A stretch of 22,860 bases of DNA from an uncultured bacterium (GTDB taxonomy: Bacteria > Actinomycetota > Coriobacteriia > Coriobacteriales > Coriobacteriaceae): the NCBI GenBank assembly GCA_905215505.1, contig CAJMPU010000028.1, forward strand, positions 1 to 22,860, read 5' to 3'. The translations under genes and the position numbers were made by a program. Position 1 is the stretch's first letter. Every line of letters begins with the position of its first letter. The notes beneath the pieces were generated by a model. That model made no database searches and was not told the origin of the DNA. It saw only the letters and a program-made list of their open reading frames with translations. Below, in pieces: positions 13,425-21,769 of the stretch.

Positions 13425-15284
13425 CTACTCCTCGCCCTCGAGCTTTTCACTCGCCTCGAGCCACGCCATCTCCAGCTCGTCCATGGCGGCGTGGGCCTCG
13501 TCGATCTTTGCCTGCTGCTCGCCCAGCGCCGTGTAGTTGGTGGGATCGACCTGGGCCATGGCGGCCTCGGCCTCCTCCACGCGAGCGCGCTGCGTTTCCA
13601 TCTTGCGCTCGAGCGAGCTCACCTCACGACGGAGCTTTTGGCGCTCGGCATTGGAAAGGCCGTTGGGCTGACCGCTCGACTTGGGCTTTTCGGCCGCAGC
13701 CGCCGCGGCACCGGTGTCGAACGTACCGGTCTTGGCGCTCGGTGCACCCACGGGCTCGCCCTCGGCGGTGGCGTTGCACAGGCGCAGGTACTGGTCGACG
13801 CCGCCGGGCATATGCGTCAGGTGGCCGTCGAGCAGCGCCCACTGCTGGTCGGTCACGCGCTCCATCAAAAAGCGGTCGTGCGTCACCAGAATCAGCGTGC
13901 CGGGCCAGCCGTCCAGCAAGTCCTCGACAATCGCCAGCATGTCGGTATCCAGGTCGTTGCCGGGCTCGTCCAGGATGAGCACGTTGGGCTCGTCCAGGAT
14001 CGTCAGCAGCAGCGACAGGCGACGGCGCTGGCCGCCCGAAAGATCGCCGATGCGGCTCCAGAGCTGCTGCGTCGTAAAGCCCAGACGCTCGCAGAGCTTC
14101 TCGGGTGAAGTCTCCTTGCCGTCAATGACGTAGTACTTCTTATAGTGGCTGAGCACCTCGCGGATCGTGTCGCCCATGTAGGGTTCGAGCTCCTCGAGCT
14201 GCTGCGACAGCACGCCAAAGCGCACCGTCTGGCCGATCTTCACGCGGCCGCGCAGGGGCGCGATCTTGCCCTGGATCACGTCGAGCAAAGTCGACTTGCC
14301 GGCGCCGTTCTCGCCCAAAAGACCATAGCGGTCGCCCGCACCAATGAGCCAGGTCACGTCGTTGAGCACCTGCTTGGGCGCGCCATCGGTATCCGCATAG
14401 CCGGCGTCCACGTCGACCACATCGATAACCTGCTTGCCCAGGCGGCTCACGGCCAGGCGCTTGAGCTCCAGCTCGTCACGCACGGGCGGCACGTCGGCGA
14501 TCAGCTCGCGAGCGGCATCCACGCGAAACTTGGGCTTGGTGGAGCGCGCCTGGGCACCGCGGCTCAGCCACGCGAGCTCCTTACGTGCCATGTTGCGACG
14601 GCGCTCCTCGGTAACCGCGGCCATGCGGTCGCGTTCCACGCGCTGCAGGATATATGCCGAATAGCCGCCCTCGAAGGGATCGACCTGGCCGTCGTGAACC
14701 TCCCACATGCTGGTGCAGACCTCGTCCAAGAACCAGCGATCGTGCGTGACCACGAGCATCGCGCCCTGACCGCGCTGCCAGCGGGCCTTTAAGTGACGCG
14801 CAAGCCAGTTGATGGTGCGCATGTCCAGATGGTTGGTGGGCTCATCGAGCATGAGCACGTCATAGTCGCCGATCAGCAGGCGCGCGAGGTCCACGCGGCG
14901 GCGCTGACCGCCCGAGAGCTCGCCTACCATGCCCTCCCAGGGCACATCGCTAATGAGGCCGGCGAGGATCTGGCGCGTACGGGGGCTCGACGCCCACTCG
15001 TACTCGGGGGCGTCACCCACAACGGCATGATGCACGGTATCGGTATCGACAAGCTGGTCCTTTTGGCCGAGTAGACCGATCGTGATGCCGCGGCGGTGCG
15101 TCACGCGTCCGTCATCGGGCTCCAGCGTGCCGGCGAGCACGCTCAGCAGCGTCGACTTGCCGTCGCCGTTTTTACCGACAATACCAATGCGGTCGCCCTC
15201 GCCCACGCCGAGCGTCACGCTATCGAAAATATGCTTGGTGGGAAACTCTAGGCTGACGGAATCGCATCCCAAAAGAATCGCCAT
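13425..15284 (-). CDS. ABC-F family ATPase, Uup-like, with a C-terminal coiled coil
   Basis: 619 residues from ATG 15282-15284 with AAGGAG upstream; the frame is open to 15479 but that part crosses a palindrome. Two ABC domains are present with no membrane segments. Domain 1: Walker A GKNGDGKST (37-45), signature LSGGQRRRVDLAR, Walker B VLMLDEPTNHLD. Domain 2: Walker A GENGAGKST, signature LSGGQRRRLSLLL, Walker B VLILDEPGNDLD. The last 70 or so residues (RQKLRREVSSLERKMETQRA onward) form a charged coiled coil, as in Uup, where it contacts nucleic acid. ABC-F proteins act on ribosomes or replication/recombination intermediates. Close relatives include antibiotic-resistance factors, but this domain set points to the housekeeping Uup group. 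Confidence 0.92.
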   Translation of the reverse strand: MAILLGCDSVSLEFPTKHIFDSVTLGVGEGDRIGIVGKNGDGKSTLLSVLAGTLEPDDGRVTHRRGITIGLLGQKDQLVDTDTVHHAVVGDAPEYEWASSPRTRQILAGLISDVPWEGMVGELSGGQRRRVDLARLLIGDYDVLMLDEPTNHLDMRTINWLARHLKARWQRGQGAMLVVTHDRWFLDEVCTSMWEVHDGQVDPFEGGYSAYILQRVERDRMAAVTEERRRNMARKELAWLSRGAQARSTKPKFRVDAARELIADVPPVRDELELKRLAVSRLGKQVIDVVDVDAGYADTDGAPKQVLNDVTWLIGAGDRYGLLGENGAGKSTLLDVIQGKIAPLRGRVKIGQTVRFGVLSQQLEELEPYMGDTIREVLSHYKKYYVIDGKETSPEKLCERLGFTTQQLWSRIGDLSGGQRRRLSLLLTILDEPNVLILDEPGNDLDTDMLAIVEDLLDGWPGTLILVTHDRFLMERVTDQQWALLDGHLTHMPGGVDQYLRLCNATAEGEPVGAPSAKTGTFDTGAAAAAAEKPKSSGQPNGLSNAERQKLRREVSSLERKMETQRARVEEAEAAMAQVDPTNYTALGEQQAKIDEAHAAMDELEMAWLEASEKLEGEE

Positions 15285-15328
15285 ATGCCCTGCTCCTTCG
15301 TAGAAATTCAACGTTGTCCATGATAGCG

Positions 15329-15369
15329 AAAACCACCACAAAGGGGACAGGCACCTTTGTGGTGGTTTT
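15329..15369. repeat. GGGAC-loop palindrome, copy R4
   Basis: AAAACCACCACAAAGG (15329-15344) and its exact complement (15354-15369) form a perfect 16-bp stem around loop GGACAGGCA. It is a longer version of R1 and lies 45 bp upstream of the ABC-F start, between that gene and the pst terminator. Confidence 0.85.
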
Positions 15370-15394
15370 GGGCAAGCGCACCAGCACACGACAC

Positions 15395-15431
15395 AAAAAG
15401 GCGGGCCATCTCCCGCAAGAGATGACCCGCC
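15395..15431 (-). terminator. Terminator of the pst operon
   Basis: GGCGGG-CC-ATCTC (15400-15412) pairs with GAGAT-GA-CCCGCC (15419-15431). On the minus strand it is followed by TTTTT (15399-15395). It lies 57 bp after the pstB stop. Confidence 0.88.
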
Positions 15432-15487
15432 TCTCCAATCAGTCCCGCGACAACCGTGGCCGCCGCAGGCCTCAAGCATGTCCCGGA

Positions 15488-16360
15488 CTAGGAGAACATG
15501 CCGGTGAGGTAATCATTCAGCCGCTTATCCTTGGGCCGTTGGAAAATCTCGTCGGTCTCGTCGTACTCGACCATATCGCCCATGTAGAAGAACGCCGTGC
15601 GGTTGGACACGCGCGACGCCTGCTCCATGTTGTGCGTCACGATGACGATGGCGCGGTCGGCCGCGATCGACGACATGAGGTCCTCGATCGCCAGCGTCGA
15701 GATGGGGTCGAGCGCCGAGCAGGGCTCGTCAAACAGGATCACGTCGGGGTTGAGCGCAAGCGTGCGCGCGATGCACAAACGCTGCTGCTGGCCGCCCGAA
15801 AGCGCGTAGGCGCTCTTGTCCAGCTTGTCCTTGACCTCGTCCCACAGCGCGGCGCCACGCAAGCTCTCCTCGACCATGCGGTCGAGCTCGTCGCGGTCGG
15901 TGATGCCGTGGCGCTTGGGCGCAAACGTAATGTTGTCGCGAATGGACTTGCGGAACGGGTTTGGCTGCTGGAACACCATGCCAATGGACCGACGCAGCTC
16001 GTAGGTGTTCTCGGTCTTGGTGTTCACGTTGCGGCCGCGGTAGTTGATCTCGCCCTCCACGCGACAGCCGCGAATCTCGCGATTCATAAGGTTGAGGCTG
16101 CGCAAAAAGGTCGACTTGCCGCAGCCCGAAGGCCCGATGAGCGCCGTGATCTCGCCCTTGTGAAAGTCGAGCGACGCATCGTGCAGCGCATGGTGGTCGC
16201 CATAGTACACGTTGACGTCCTTGGTGGAGACCACGACCTCGTCGCTCACGGCCTTGCCGCTCACGCGAACACGTTTCTCGCTCTCCCCCACGCTCGACAA
16301 AAAGTCCTGGGTGTCGGACGATGCCGCCTCGGTTGCGGGCGTTGTGTTCATCTCGCTCAT
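15488..16360 (-). CDS. pstB: Phosphate ABC transporter ATP-binding protein PstB
   Basis: 290 residues. It energises high-affinity inorganic phosphate import at the inner face of the membrane. The PstB pattern is complete: VNVYYGDHHALHDASLDF, Walker A GPSGCGKST, the PstB-typical LRSLNLMN, Q-loop MVFQQPNPF, signature LSGGQQQRLCIARTLA, Walker B VILFDEPCSALDPIST and the switch His in VTHNMEQA. The Cys in DEPCSALDP is characteristic of PstB. An extra N-terminal stretch of about 40 Ser/Glu-rich residues precedes the usual start. Its ATG overlaps the pstA stop by 4 bp (ATGA). No phoU follows; the unit ends in a terminator. Confidence 0.96.
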   Translation of the reverse strand: MSEMNTTPATEAASSDTQDFLSSVGESEKRVRVSGKAVSDEVVVSTKDVNVYYGDHHALHDASLDFHKGEITALIGPSGCGKSTFLRSLNLMNREIRGCRVEGEINYRGRNVNTKTENTYELRRSIGMVFQQPNPFRKSIRDNITFAPKRHGITDRDELDRMVEESLRGAALWDEVKDKLDKSAYALSGGQQQRLCIARTLALNPDVILFDEPCSALDPISTLAIEDLMSSIAADRAIVIVTHNMEQASRVSNRTAFFYMGDMVEYDETDEIFQRPKDKRLNDYLTGMFS

Positions 16361-17274
16361 TCGGCCGTCATCTTCCTTGCCAGTTGCTTGCCCACGATAC
16401 GGGCGACTACGTTAAACAGCAGCACGCAAATCATCAGCAGTGCCGCGATGCCCCAGACGATCTGCTGGGCCTCGGGGCTGCCCTCGCCATAGATCTTGTA
16501 GATGTGCACGGCCAGCGACTCGCCGGGACGGAACACGTTCCAGGCGCAGGTGGGGCTCGACAGGTTAAAACTCAAGAAGTTCAGGCGAACCGGCGAGCTC
16601 ATGCCCGAGGTAAACAGCAGTGCCGCAGCCTCGCCAAACACGCGGCCGGCCGAAAGCACGATGCCGGTCACGATGGCGGGCATGGCCTCGGGAATCAGGA
16701 TGTGCAGTGTGGCCTCCCAGCGAGTGAGGCCCATGGCCAGGCACGCATCGCGCTGGGCCTGCGGCACGTCCTCGAGCGCCTGCTGGATCACGCGCACCAG
16801 GATGGGGATGTTGAACATGGTGAGTGCGACGGCGCCGGAGATGATGGAATACTTCCAGCCCAGCTGCACCGAGAACACCAAAAAGCCGAACATGCCGACG
16901 ACGATGGAAGGCAGCGAGGACAGCGTCTCGATGGCGGTGGAGGCGATGTCGCGGATGGGTCCGTCCGGCGCGTACTCAACCAAGAACACCGCGCCGCCCA
17001 GGCTGATGGGCACCGATATACCTAAGGTGATCAGCAGCAGGTAGAACGAGTCGAACAGCTGGTAGAGCACGCCGCCCTGGGTTCCGTTGGCGCGCGCGGG
17101 CTGCGTGAGGAAGCCCGGTTGGAACAGCGTCGAGATGCCCTCGAACAGGATGTAGGCCACCATGGAGACGACGATGAGCATGACGATGGCGACAATTGCC
17201 GTCAGCACGCCCGTGGCGATGCGGTCCTGCTTTTGGACACGCCCGAGTCTCGCCTCGTCGATATGGATGCGCAT
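16357..17274 (-). CDS. pstA: Phosphate ABC transporter permease PstA
   Basis: 305 residues from ATG 17274, one base after the pstC stop; an in-frame TTG 33 bp upstream is a less likely start. Six hydrophobic segments are visible, starting with VLTAIVAIVMLIVVSMVAYI. The permease EAA-type loop reads REAQR-like (EDVPQAQRDACLAMGLTRWE), followed by TLHILIPEAMPAIVTGIVLS. The segment SLGGAVFLVEYAPDGPIRD is typical of PstA. It pairs with PstC to form the phosphate channel. Confidence 0.95.
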   Translation of the reverse strand: MRIHIDEARLGRVQKQDRIATGVLTAIVAIVMLIVVSMVAYILFEGISTLFQPGFLTQPARANGTQGGVLYQLFDSFYLLLITLGISVPISLGGAVFLVEYAPDGPIRDIASTAIETLSSLPSIVVGMFGFLVFSVQLGWKYSIISGAVALTMFNIPILVRVIQQALEDVPQAQRDACLAMGLTRWEATLHILIPEAMPAIVTGIVLSAGRVFGEAAALLFTSGMSSPVRLNFLSFNLSSPTCAWNVFRPGESLAVHIYKIYGEGSPEAQQIVWGIAALLMICVLLFNVVARIVGKQLARKMTAE

Positions 17275-17275
17275 G

Positions 17276-18184
17276 CTAGCCACGAGCCTTCGCCCCCTTG
17301 CGGCCAATGAGATGGATGATCAGGATGAAGATGAGGCTCATGCCCATCAGCAGCAAACCGAGCGCCCACAGGACATCGTCCTGGGCCGAGCCCTCGGCAT
17401 AGACCGCCATGGACGTGGTGAGCGTGGTGGTGATGGTGGACGCCGGCGACAGCAGCGACGTCGGCATGGCCTCGATACCGCCGATCACCATGCGCACGGC
17501 GAGCGTCTCGCCAAAGGCGCGGGTCATGCCAAGGATGGCTGCGGTCATGAGCGACGGCATGGCGGACTTGAGCACCACGTGCCAGATGGTCTGCCAGCGG
17601 GTATATCCCAGCGCGAGCGAACCCTGACGGTAGCTGTCGGGCACGGCACGCAGGCCATCGACCGAAAGGGTGGTCATCGTCGGCAGGATCATGACAGCCA
17701 GCACGATGGCGCCGGGCAAGATGCCCAGACCCGTGCTCACGTGGAAAACGCTCTTCATAAGGCCGACGACCACGTGGAAACCGATCAGGCCAAAGACGAC
17801 CGAGGGAATGCCGGTCAAAAGCTCAATCAGTGGTTGGAAGACCTTGGAGCCAAACTTAGGCTGAATCTCGACCGCAAAGATGGCAGAACCGATGGCGATG
17901 GGCAGTGCGATGAGCGTGGAGAGCACCATGACCGCAAACGAGGTGACGATCAGGGGCAGGGCGCCGGTATAGGGCAGGCCGCTTTCGGCTGTGTTGGCCA
18001 GGTCCCACTTGGTGCCGGTGAAGAACTCGACGACCGAAACGCCGTCCTTGAGAAAAGCCGAGAGGCCCTTTTGGGCGACCATGAAGATGAGCGCGGCAAC
18101 GACAAGCGTCACGAGCGCTACGCACGCGCCCGTGACGCCCAGGCCCACGTTCTCAAGGTCGCGCTTTGGCAGCTGTTTTGCCAT
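17276..18184 (-). CDS. pstC: Phosphate ABC transporter permease PstC
   Basis: 302 residues; ATG has GGAAAGG 7 nt upstream. Six membrane segments are seen, with the PstC-typical features FFTGTKWDLANTAESGLPYT in the first outer loop, LPIAIGSAIFAVEI, LIELLTGIPSVVFGLIGFHV and the cytoplasmic coupling loop VPDSYRQGSLALGYTRWQTI. It is followed after one base by pstA and preceded by pstS at 25 bp, the standard pstSCAB order. Confidence 0.95.
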   Translation of the reverse strand: MAKQLPKRDLENVGLGVTGACVALVTLVVAALIFMVAQKGLSAFLKDGVSVVEFFTGTKWDLANTAESGLPYTGALPLIVTSFAVMVLSTLIALPIAIGSAIFAVEIQPKFGSKVFQPLIELLTGIPSVVFGLIGFHVVVGLMKSVFHVSTGLGILPGAIVLAVMILPTMTTLSVDGLRAVPDSYRQGSLALGYTRWQTIWHVVLKSAMPSLMTAAILGMTRAFGETLAVRMVIGGIEAMPTSLLSPASTITTTLTTSMAVYAEGSAQDDVLWALGLLLMGMSLIFILIIHLIGRKGAKARG

Positions 18185-18209
18185 TGCAAACCTTTCCGGG
18201 GGCGATTAC

Positions 18210-19148
18210 TTATTTAGCGGAGACCTTGCCACTGGCGTCCTTGACGACCTTCATGGCAGAAACGGGAATAAAGCCCTGCTCCTCGACGAGCTTGCCCTGG
18301 ACGTCGTCGGAAAGCATGAACTCCAGGAAGGCCTTGGTGGCCTCGTCGGCGTCCTTAGCACAGTACATGTGCTCGGTCGCCCAGATCTTGAAGGAATCGT
18401 CGGTGACGTTTGTGCTCTTGGGCTCGACGCCCTCGACCATGATGGCGTTGAACTTGGAGTCATCGAAGTGCGAGAAGTCAAGGTAGGAGATGGCGTTGTC
18501 GGTGCTGCCCATCTGAGTCTGGACATCGCCGGACTTGTCGAGCTCGGCGTCGCCCTTAAAGTCGACGGCCTCGTCGCCAAAGACGGCGGCCTCGAAGGTG
18601 GCGCGGGTGCCGGAGCCGGCCTTGCGGTTGAGAACGACGATCTTGGCGTCGTCGCCGCCGACCTCCTTCCAGTTGGTGATCTGGCCGGAGAAGATGCCCT
18701 TGAGCTGCTCGAGGGTCAGGTCGTCGACTGTCACGTTCTTGGAGACAACGGGGCCCATGCCCACGACGGCGACCTCGTGGTCGACGAGGTTCTTGACCTG
18801 ATCGGCCTCGAGCTTGGTCTCGGCGAAGACGTCAGAGTTACCGATGGTGACGGTGCCGGCGGCGACAGCGGTCAGGCCCTTACCCGAACCGTTACCCGAA
18901 CCGGAGACGGAGACGTCCGGATTGGCATCCATGAACTTCTCGGCAGCGGCCTCGACGAGAGCCTGGAACGAGGAGGCACCGTCGTAGGTCACCTCACCGG
19001 AGACGGACTCGGCGGCAGCGGCGCTACCCTTGTCGGCGGCGTCGGAAGCGCCTGCGCCGCCGCAACCAACGAGGCCGAGGCCCACGATGCTGGCGAGACC
19101 ACCAGCGAGGCCGAGGAACTGACGACGAGAATAAGCCTGATCGAGCAT
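18210..19148 (-). CDS. pstS: Phosphate-binding lipoprotein PstS with a Tat-type signal
   Basis: 312 residues from ATG 19148, with AAAGGAAG upstream. The signal peptide combines a twin-arginine motif SRRQFLG (7-13) with a lipobox LVGC (26-29), so the protein is probably exported folded by Tat and anchored by lipidated C29. A Gly/Ala/Ser linker follows. Phosphate-contact segments of the family are present: YDGASSFQALVEAA, GSGNGSGKGLTAVAAG, LNRKAGSGTRATFE and STDNAISYLDF. It captures inorganic phosphate outside the cell and passes it to PstCA. Expression is probably induced by phosphate limitation; I could not find a convincing PhoP box in the 300 bp upstream. Confidence 0.96.
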   Translation of the reverse strand: MLDQAYSRRQFLGLAGGLASIVGLGLVGCGGAGASDAADKGSAAAAESVSGEVTYDGASSFQALVEAAAEKFMDANPDVSVSGSGNGSGKGLTAVAAGTVTIGNSDVFAETKLEADQVKNLVDHEVAVVGMGPVVSKNVTVDDLTLEQLKGIFSGQITNWKEVGGDDAKIVVLNRKAGSGTRATFEAAVFGDEAVDFKGDAELDKSGDVQTQMGSTDNAISYLDFSHFDDSKFNAIMVEGVEPKSTNVTDDSFKIWATEHMYCAKDADEATKAFLEFMLSDDVQGKLVEEQGFIPVSAMKVVKDASGKVSAK

Positions 19149-19173
19149 GATCTTCCTTTCATACAAGCGACTC

Positions 19174-19190
19174 GCGGGCACCCTGCCCGC
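19174..19190. promoter_or_regulatory. Short hairpin in the pstS leader
   Basis: GCGGGCA (19174-19180) and TGCCCGC (19184-19190) form a perfect 7-bp stem with a 3-nt loop, about 26 bp upstream of the pstS start. It could affect mRNA stability or translation. Confidence 0.35.
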
Positions 19191-19341
19191 TTTGCTGTTT
19201 GGAAAGATACGGTCTCGATCGGGCAGCGCCCGCGTCAGCTGCGCTTTATTACGGGCATCTGATAGACCCTTACCGCAAGCGCGGCAGGGCTTTACAAACG
19301 AATAACAATCCCGCCGACAAGCATGACCCGCCTTTTACACC

Positions 19342-19378
19342 AAATGATCCGTTTTCCTCCGTCCCCAAGGGATCATTT
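19342..19378. repeat. GGGAC-loop palindrome, copy R6
   Basis: AAATGATCC (19342-19350) and GGATCATTT (19370-19378) are perfect 9-bp arms. On the minus strand the loop reads CTTGGGGACGGAGGAAAAC, so it belongs to the same loop class as R1, R3 and R4. Confidence 0.7.
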
Positions 19379-19383
19379 TCAGA

Positions 19384-19422
19384 AAGAGGACGGCATAGAC
19401 CTTCTGGTCATGCCGTCCTCTT
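19384..19422 (-). terminator. Terminator hairpin after the dipeptidase gene
   Basis: AAGAGGACGGCAT (19384-19396) pairs perfectly with ATGCCGTCCTCTT (19410-19422), with inner GACC/GGTC pairing. The minus-strand tail is TTTC only, so efficiency is uncertain, but it lies 36 bp after the stop codon. Confidence 0.7.
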
Positions 19423-19458
19423 CGAAAGACAGGTTGTCACCCTGGCGTTCGCGTAACC

Positions 19459-20895
19459 TTAAAGCTCCAGCTCGTTCAAGCGCAGGATTGCGACGATATA
19501 AATCTTGAGCGCCTGCTTGAGCTGCTCTTCGTTGGCGCACTCGTTGGGGCCGTGCATCTGGCCGCCCCATGGGGGCAGCTCCAGGCCGGTCTCCTCGGGG
19601 CCAAACGAGACGGCGCGGGCAAAGTTGCGTGCGTACGTGCCACCGCCCATGGCGAAGGGCTCGACATGCTTGCCCGTAAACTCGTTATAGGTATCGATAA
19701 GCGCCTTCACAGCCGGATCGTCGGCAGAGACCGAGAACGGCACCTTTGCGCGATCCACGCGATACGTCACGCCAAAGCGGCCCACAAGTGGCTCGAGCTG
19801 CTCGCGGATGGTATCGGCGCTCGTGCTGTCGGGGAAACGCACGTCAATGACCTGCTCAATGTGGCCATCCACCACGCGGATGACGCCGGGGTTGCACGTG
19901 AGCGGGCCAAACGCCGCGCTCGTCGCATCGATACCCAGGCCGCGGCCATAGGCATCCGCATGCACAAAGGCCAGGAACTTGACGAACTCGTGCTCGGCAG
20001 GCGTCAGCAGGCGCTCGTCACGGGCACCAAACGCATCCTCGGCCTCGCGCAGATACGCCACGATGAGGCCGACGGCATTGATCGTTCCCTCGGGCATCGA
20101 GGCATGACCGCCAATGCCGTGGGCAAAAATCTGCGCATGCCCGTTATCGAGCGCCGTGATCTCCAGGCGGCCGGCATTCTCAACGGGCGCCGGCAGTTCA
20201 TCGGCGGCAATCGCAAGCTCGCAGATAGACTGCGACGGAATGGCGTTGCTCGCCTCGGCACCGCTCCAGGACACAATGCGCCCGCCGTCGATCTTGGAAC
20301 TCACAAACGTCGCCCCAAACTGGCCCTTCTCGGCATTACAGACCGGGAACTCGGCATCGGGTGTAAACAAAAAGTCGGGGTCTGCGTGGTTCTCCAGATA
20401 ATGGTGAACGTCGGACATGCCCACCTCCTCATCGCAGCCCAGCAGCGCGCGGAAGGTGTAGCGCGGGGTAATACCGTGCTTGAGCAGATAGGCGCCGGCG
20501 TAGAGCGACAGCACGGCAGGACCCTTGTCGTCGATAACGCCGCGGCCGAGCAGCCAGCCCTCGCGACGCTCCATCGCAAACGGGTCGGTGTTCCAGCCGG
20601 GGCCTGCGGGCACCACGTCCACATGGCAAATGGTCGCGAGCTGCTTGTCGCCGCGGCCAGGGATATCGGCAATGCCCACATAACCCTCGTCGTCGCTCGT
20701 CTGGTAGCCGAGCTTTTGCGCAATGCCGAGCGCGCAATCGAGCGCGTCACGGACTGGACGGCCAAACGGCGCGCCGGGCTCCGCATTGGCAGAAACCGCC
20801 ACGGACGGATAGCTCACCAGACGCTCGATATCGGCGACGACATCTTCCCAAACCTCGTCGACATACTCGGCAACGCTCTGCTCCACCTGATTCAT
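19459..20895 (-). CDS. M20-family dipeptidase (PepV/Sapep-like)
   Basis: 478 residues from ATG 20895, with a perfect AAGGAGGT ribosome site. Zinc-ligand motifs of PepV-type dipeptidases are all present: ICHVDVVPAG (H91, D93), GRGVIDDKGP (D122/D123), GCDEEVGM (E156/E157), FTPDAEFPV (D180) and, near the C-terminus, GGQMHGPNE with the last His. The large lid/dimer-mimic domain between about 190 and 390 fits the length of PepV rather than the shorter ArgE. Such enzymes cleave Xaa-Yaa dipeptides in the cytoplasm using two zinc ions. It lies 54 bp downstream of the HAD phosphatase gene, likely on one transcript. The window also begins with an M20 enzyme, but the two are not close relatives by visible sequence. 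Confidence 0.92.
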   Translation of the reverse strand: MNQVEQSVAEYVDEVWEDVVADIERLVSYPSVAVSANAEPGAPFGRPVRDALDCALGIAQKLGYQTSDDEGYVGIADIPGRGDKQLATICHVDVVPAGPGWNTDPFAMERREGWLLGRGVIDDKGPAVLSLYAGAYLLKHGITPRYTFRALLGCDEEVGMSDVHHYLENHADPDFLFTPDAEFPVCNAEKGQFGATFVSSKIDGGRIVSWSGAEASNAIPSQSICELAIAADELPAPVENAGRLEITALDNGHAQIFAHGIGGHASMPEGTINAVGLIVAYLREAEDAFGARDERLLTPAEHEFVKFLAFVHADAYGRGLGIDATSAAFGPLTCNPGVIRVVDGHIEQVIDVRFPDSTSADTIREQLEPLVGRFGVTYRVDRAKVPFSVSADDPAVKALIDTYNEFTGKHVEPFAMGGGTYARNFARAVSFGPEETGLELPPWGGQMHGPNECANEEQLKQALKIYIVAILRLNELEL

Positions 20896-20949
20896 GGACG
20901 ACCTCCTTACCAATGAGCGGCGAGCGTGCCCGCCCCTCACATCACATAC

Positions 20950-21612
20950 TTATATAGCGAAAAGTTTAGCAAGCTCGGCCACCGAGTGCACCACCGCATC
21001 GGCGCCCGCGGCCTCATGCTCACCCGGCGCCGCCGCGCCCGAATAGATGCCGATGCACGGCACGCCCATTGCGTGCGCGCCCTCCACATCGTTAAAGCGA
21101 TCGCCGATCATCACGGCATCGTCCGCCGTCGCACCGAGCGCCGCCAGGGCATCGCGGACCGAATCGGCCTTGGTCTCGCGTCCCTGCGGCGGATTCATGC
21201 CAACCACTGCCTTAAACTGAGAAAGCCCCAGCTCGCCCACCATGTCGATGCACTTTGCCTCCATGCGCGACGTCGCCACGGCCAAGCGATGCCCCTGGGC
21301 GGCCAACCCATCCAGCAGCTCGGAAATTCCATCGAACACAGGGTACTCTTCCGGTCCCAGCTCATCAAAAAAGGCACGGTACTCGTCGGCCACCACAAGC
21401 GACTCCTCGCGCGAGAAGCCATAAAAGTCGTGAAAGCTCTTCCACAGGGGCGGCCCAATCATGCGGCGCAGATCACCCATCTGCGCCTCCGAAAACCCGC
21501 GCACAGCCAGCGTCTTGCGCGTCGAGGTCATCACCGCCCGGCCTGTATCGGCCACCGTGCCATCGAAATCAAACAGCACAACCGACCGCTTGCATATCTC
21601 CAGCTGCTCCAC
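20950..21612 (-). CDS. HAD-superfamily phosphatase (phosphoglycolate phosphatase/PgmB-like)
   Basis: 220 residues if started at GTG 21610-21612, which has GAGAGG about 7 nt upstream; another GTG lies 6 bp upstream and a TTG at 21678. Motif I is VVLFDFDGTVADTG (nucleophile D15, D17 counted from this GTG). A four-helix C1 cap follows. Motif II is LAVATSRME; the motif III Lys is in GRETKADSVRDAL; motif IV is MIGDRFNDVEGAHAMGV. This is the HAD-IA layout of phosphoglycolate phosphatase and beta-phosphoglucomutase, and the PGPP-like segment RMIGPPLWKSF resembles Gph-type enzymes. Substrate is not certain. Confidence 0.88.
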   Translation of the reverse strand: MEQLEICKRSVVLFDFDGTVADTGRAVMTSTRKTLAVRGFSEAQMGDLRRMIGPPLWKSFHDFYGFSREESLVVADEYRAFFDELGPEEYPVFDGISELLDGLAAQGHRLAVATSRMEAKCIDMVGELGLSQFKAVVGMNPPQGRETKADSVRDALAALGATADDAVMIGDRFNDVEGAHAMGVPCIGIYSGAAAPGEHEAAGADAVVHSVAELAKLFAI

Positions 21613-21769
21613 TGGCACCCTCTCTTCCCCAGTTGACGATTTCCACACCGACACTTCAAACTGTTGACTATTCAACAATTGAACCTAGTAATGTGGAACG
21701 ACTCTACTATACTTGTCGCACTTTGCTCTCAGAAGGCGGCGCGCAAGCGCCCCAACGAAAGGTGCAATT
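21613..21769. promoter_or_regulatory. Divergent promoter region between the HAD and degV genes
   Basis: AT-rich stretch with a palindromic TTGACTATTCAA (21664-21675). It contains a possible -35 TTGACT and a good -10 TATACT at 21708-21713, but not at correct spacing to each other. Exact promoters cannot be fixed. Confidence 0.3.

Larger units (their letters stand above)
19149..19458. other. Intergenic region between pstS and the dipeptidase gene
   Basis: It holds a small GCGGGCA/TGCCCGC hairpin in the pstS leader, the R6 palindrome and the dipeptidase terminator. The pstS promoter must lie here, but no -35/-10 pair or phosphate box stands out. Confidence 0.6.

Noticed and set aside
12633..14108. 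491-residue open frame on the + strand
   Set aside because: Antisense to the HAD and ABC-F genes, crosses both, and shows no domain; an effect of high GC.
17162..19262. Long + strand open frames across pstC and pstS
   Set aside because: Antisense to well-supported pst genes; composition is typical of the complementary strand (Gly/Asp/His/Arg-rich).
19552..20916. 454-residue + strand open frame
   Set aside because: Shadow of the dipeptidase gene, which has every catalytic motif and a perfect ribosome site.
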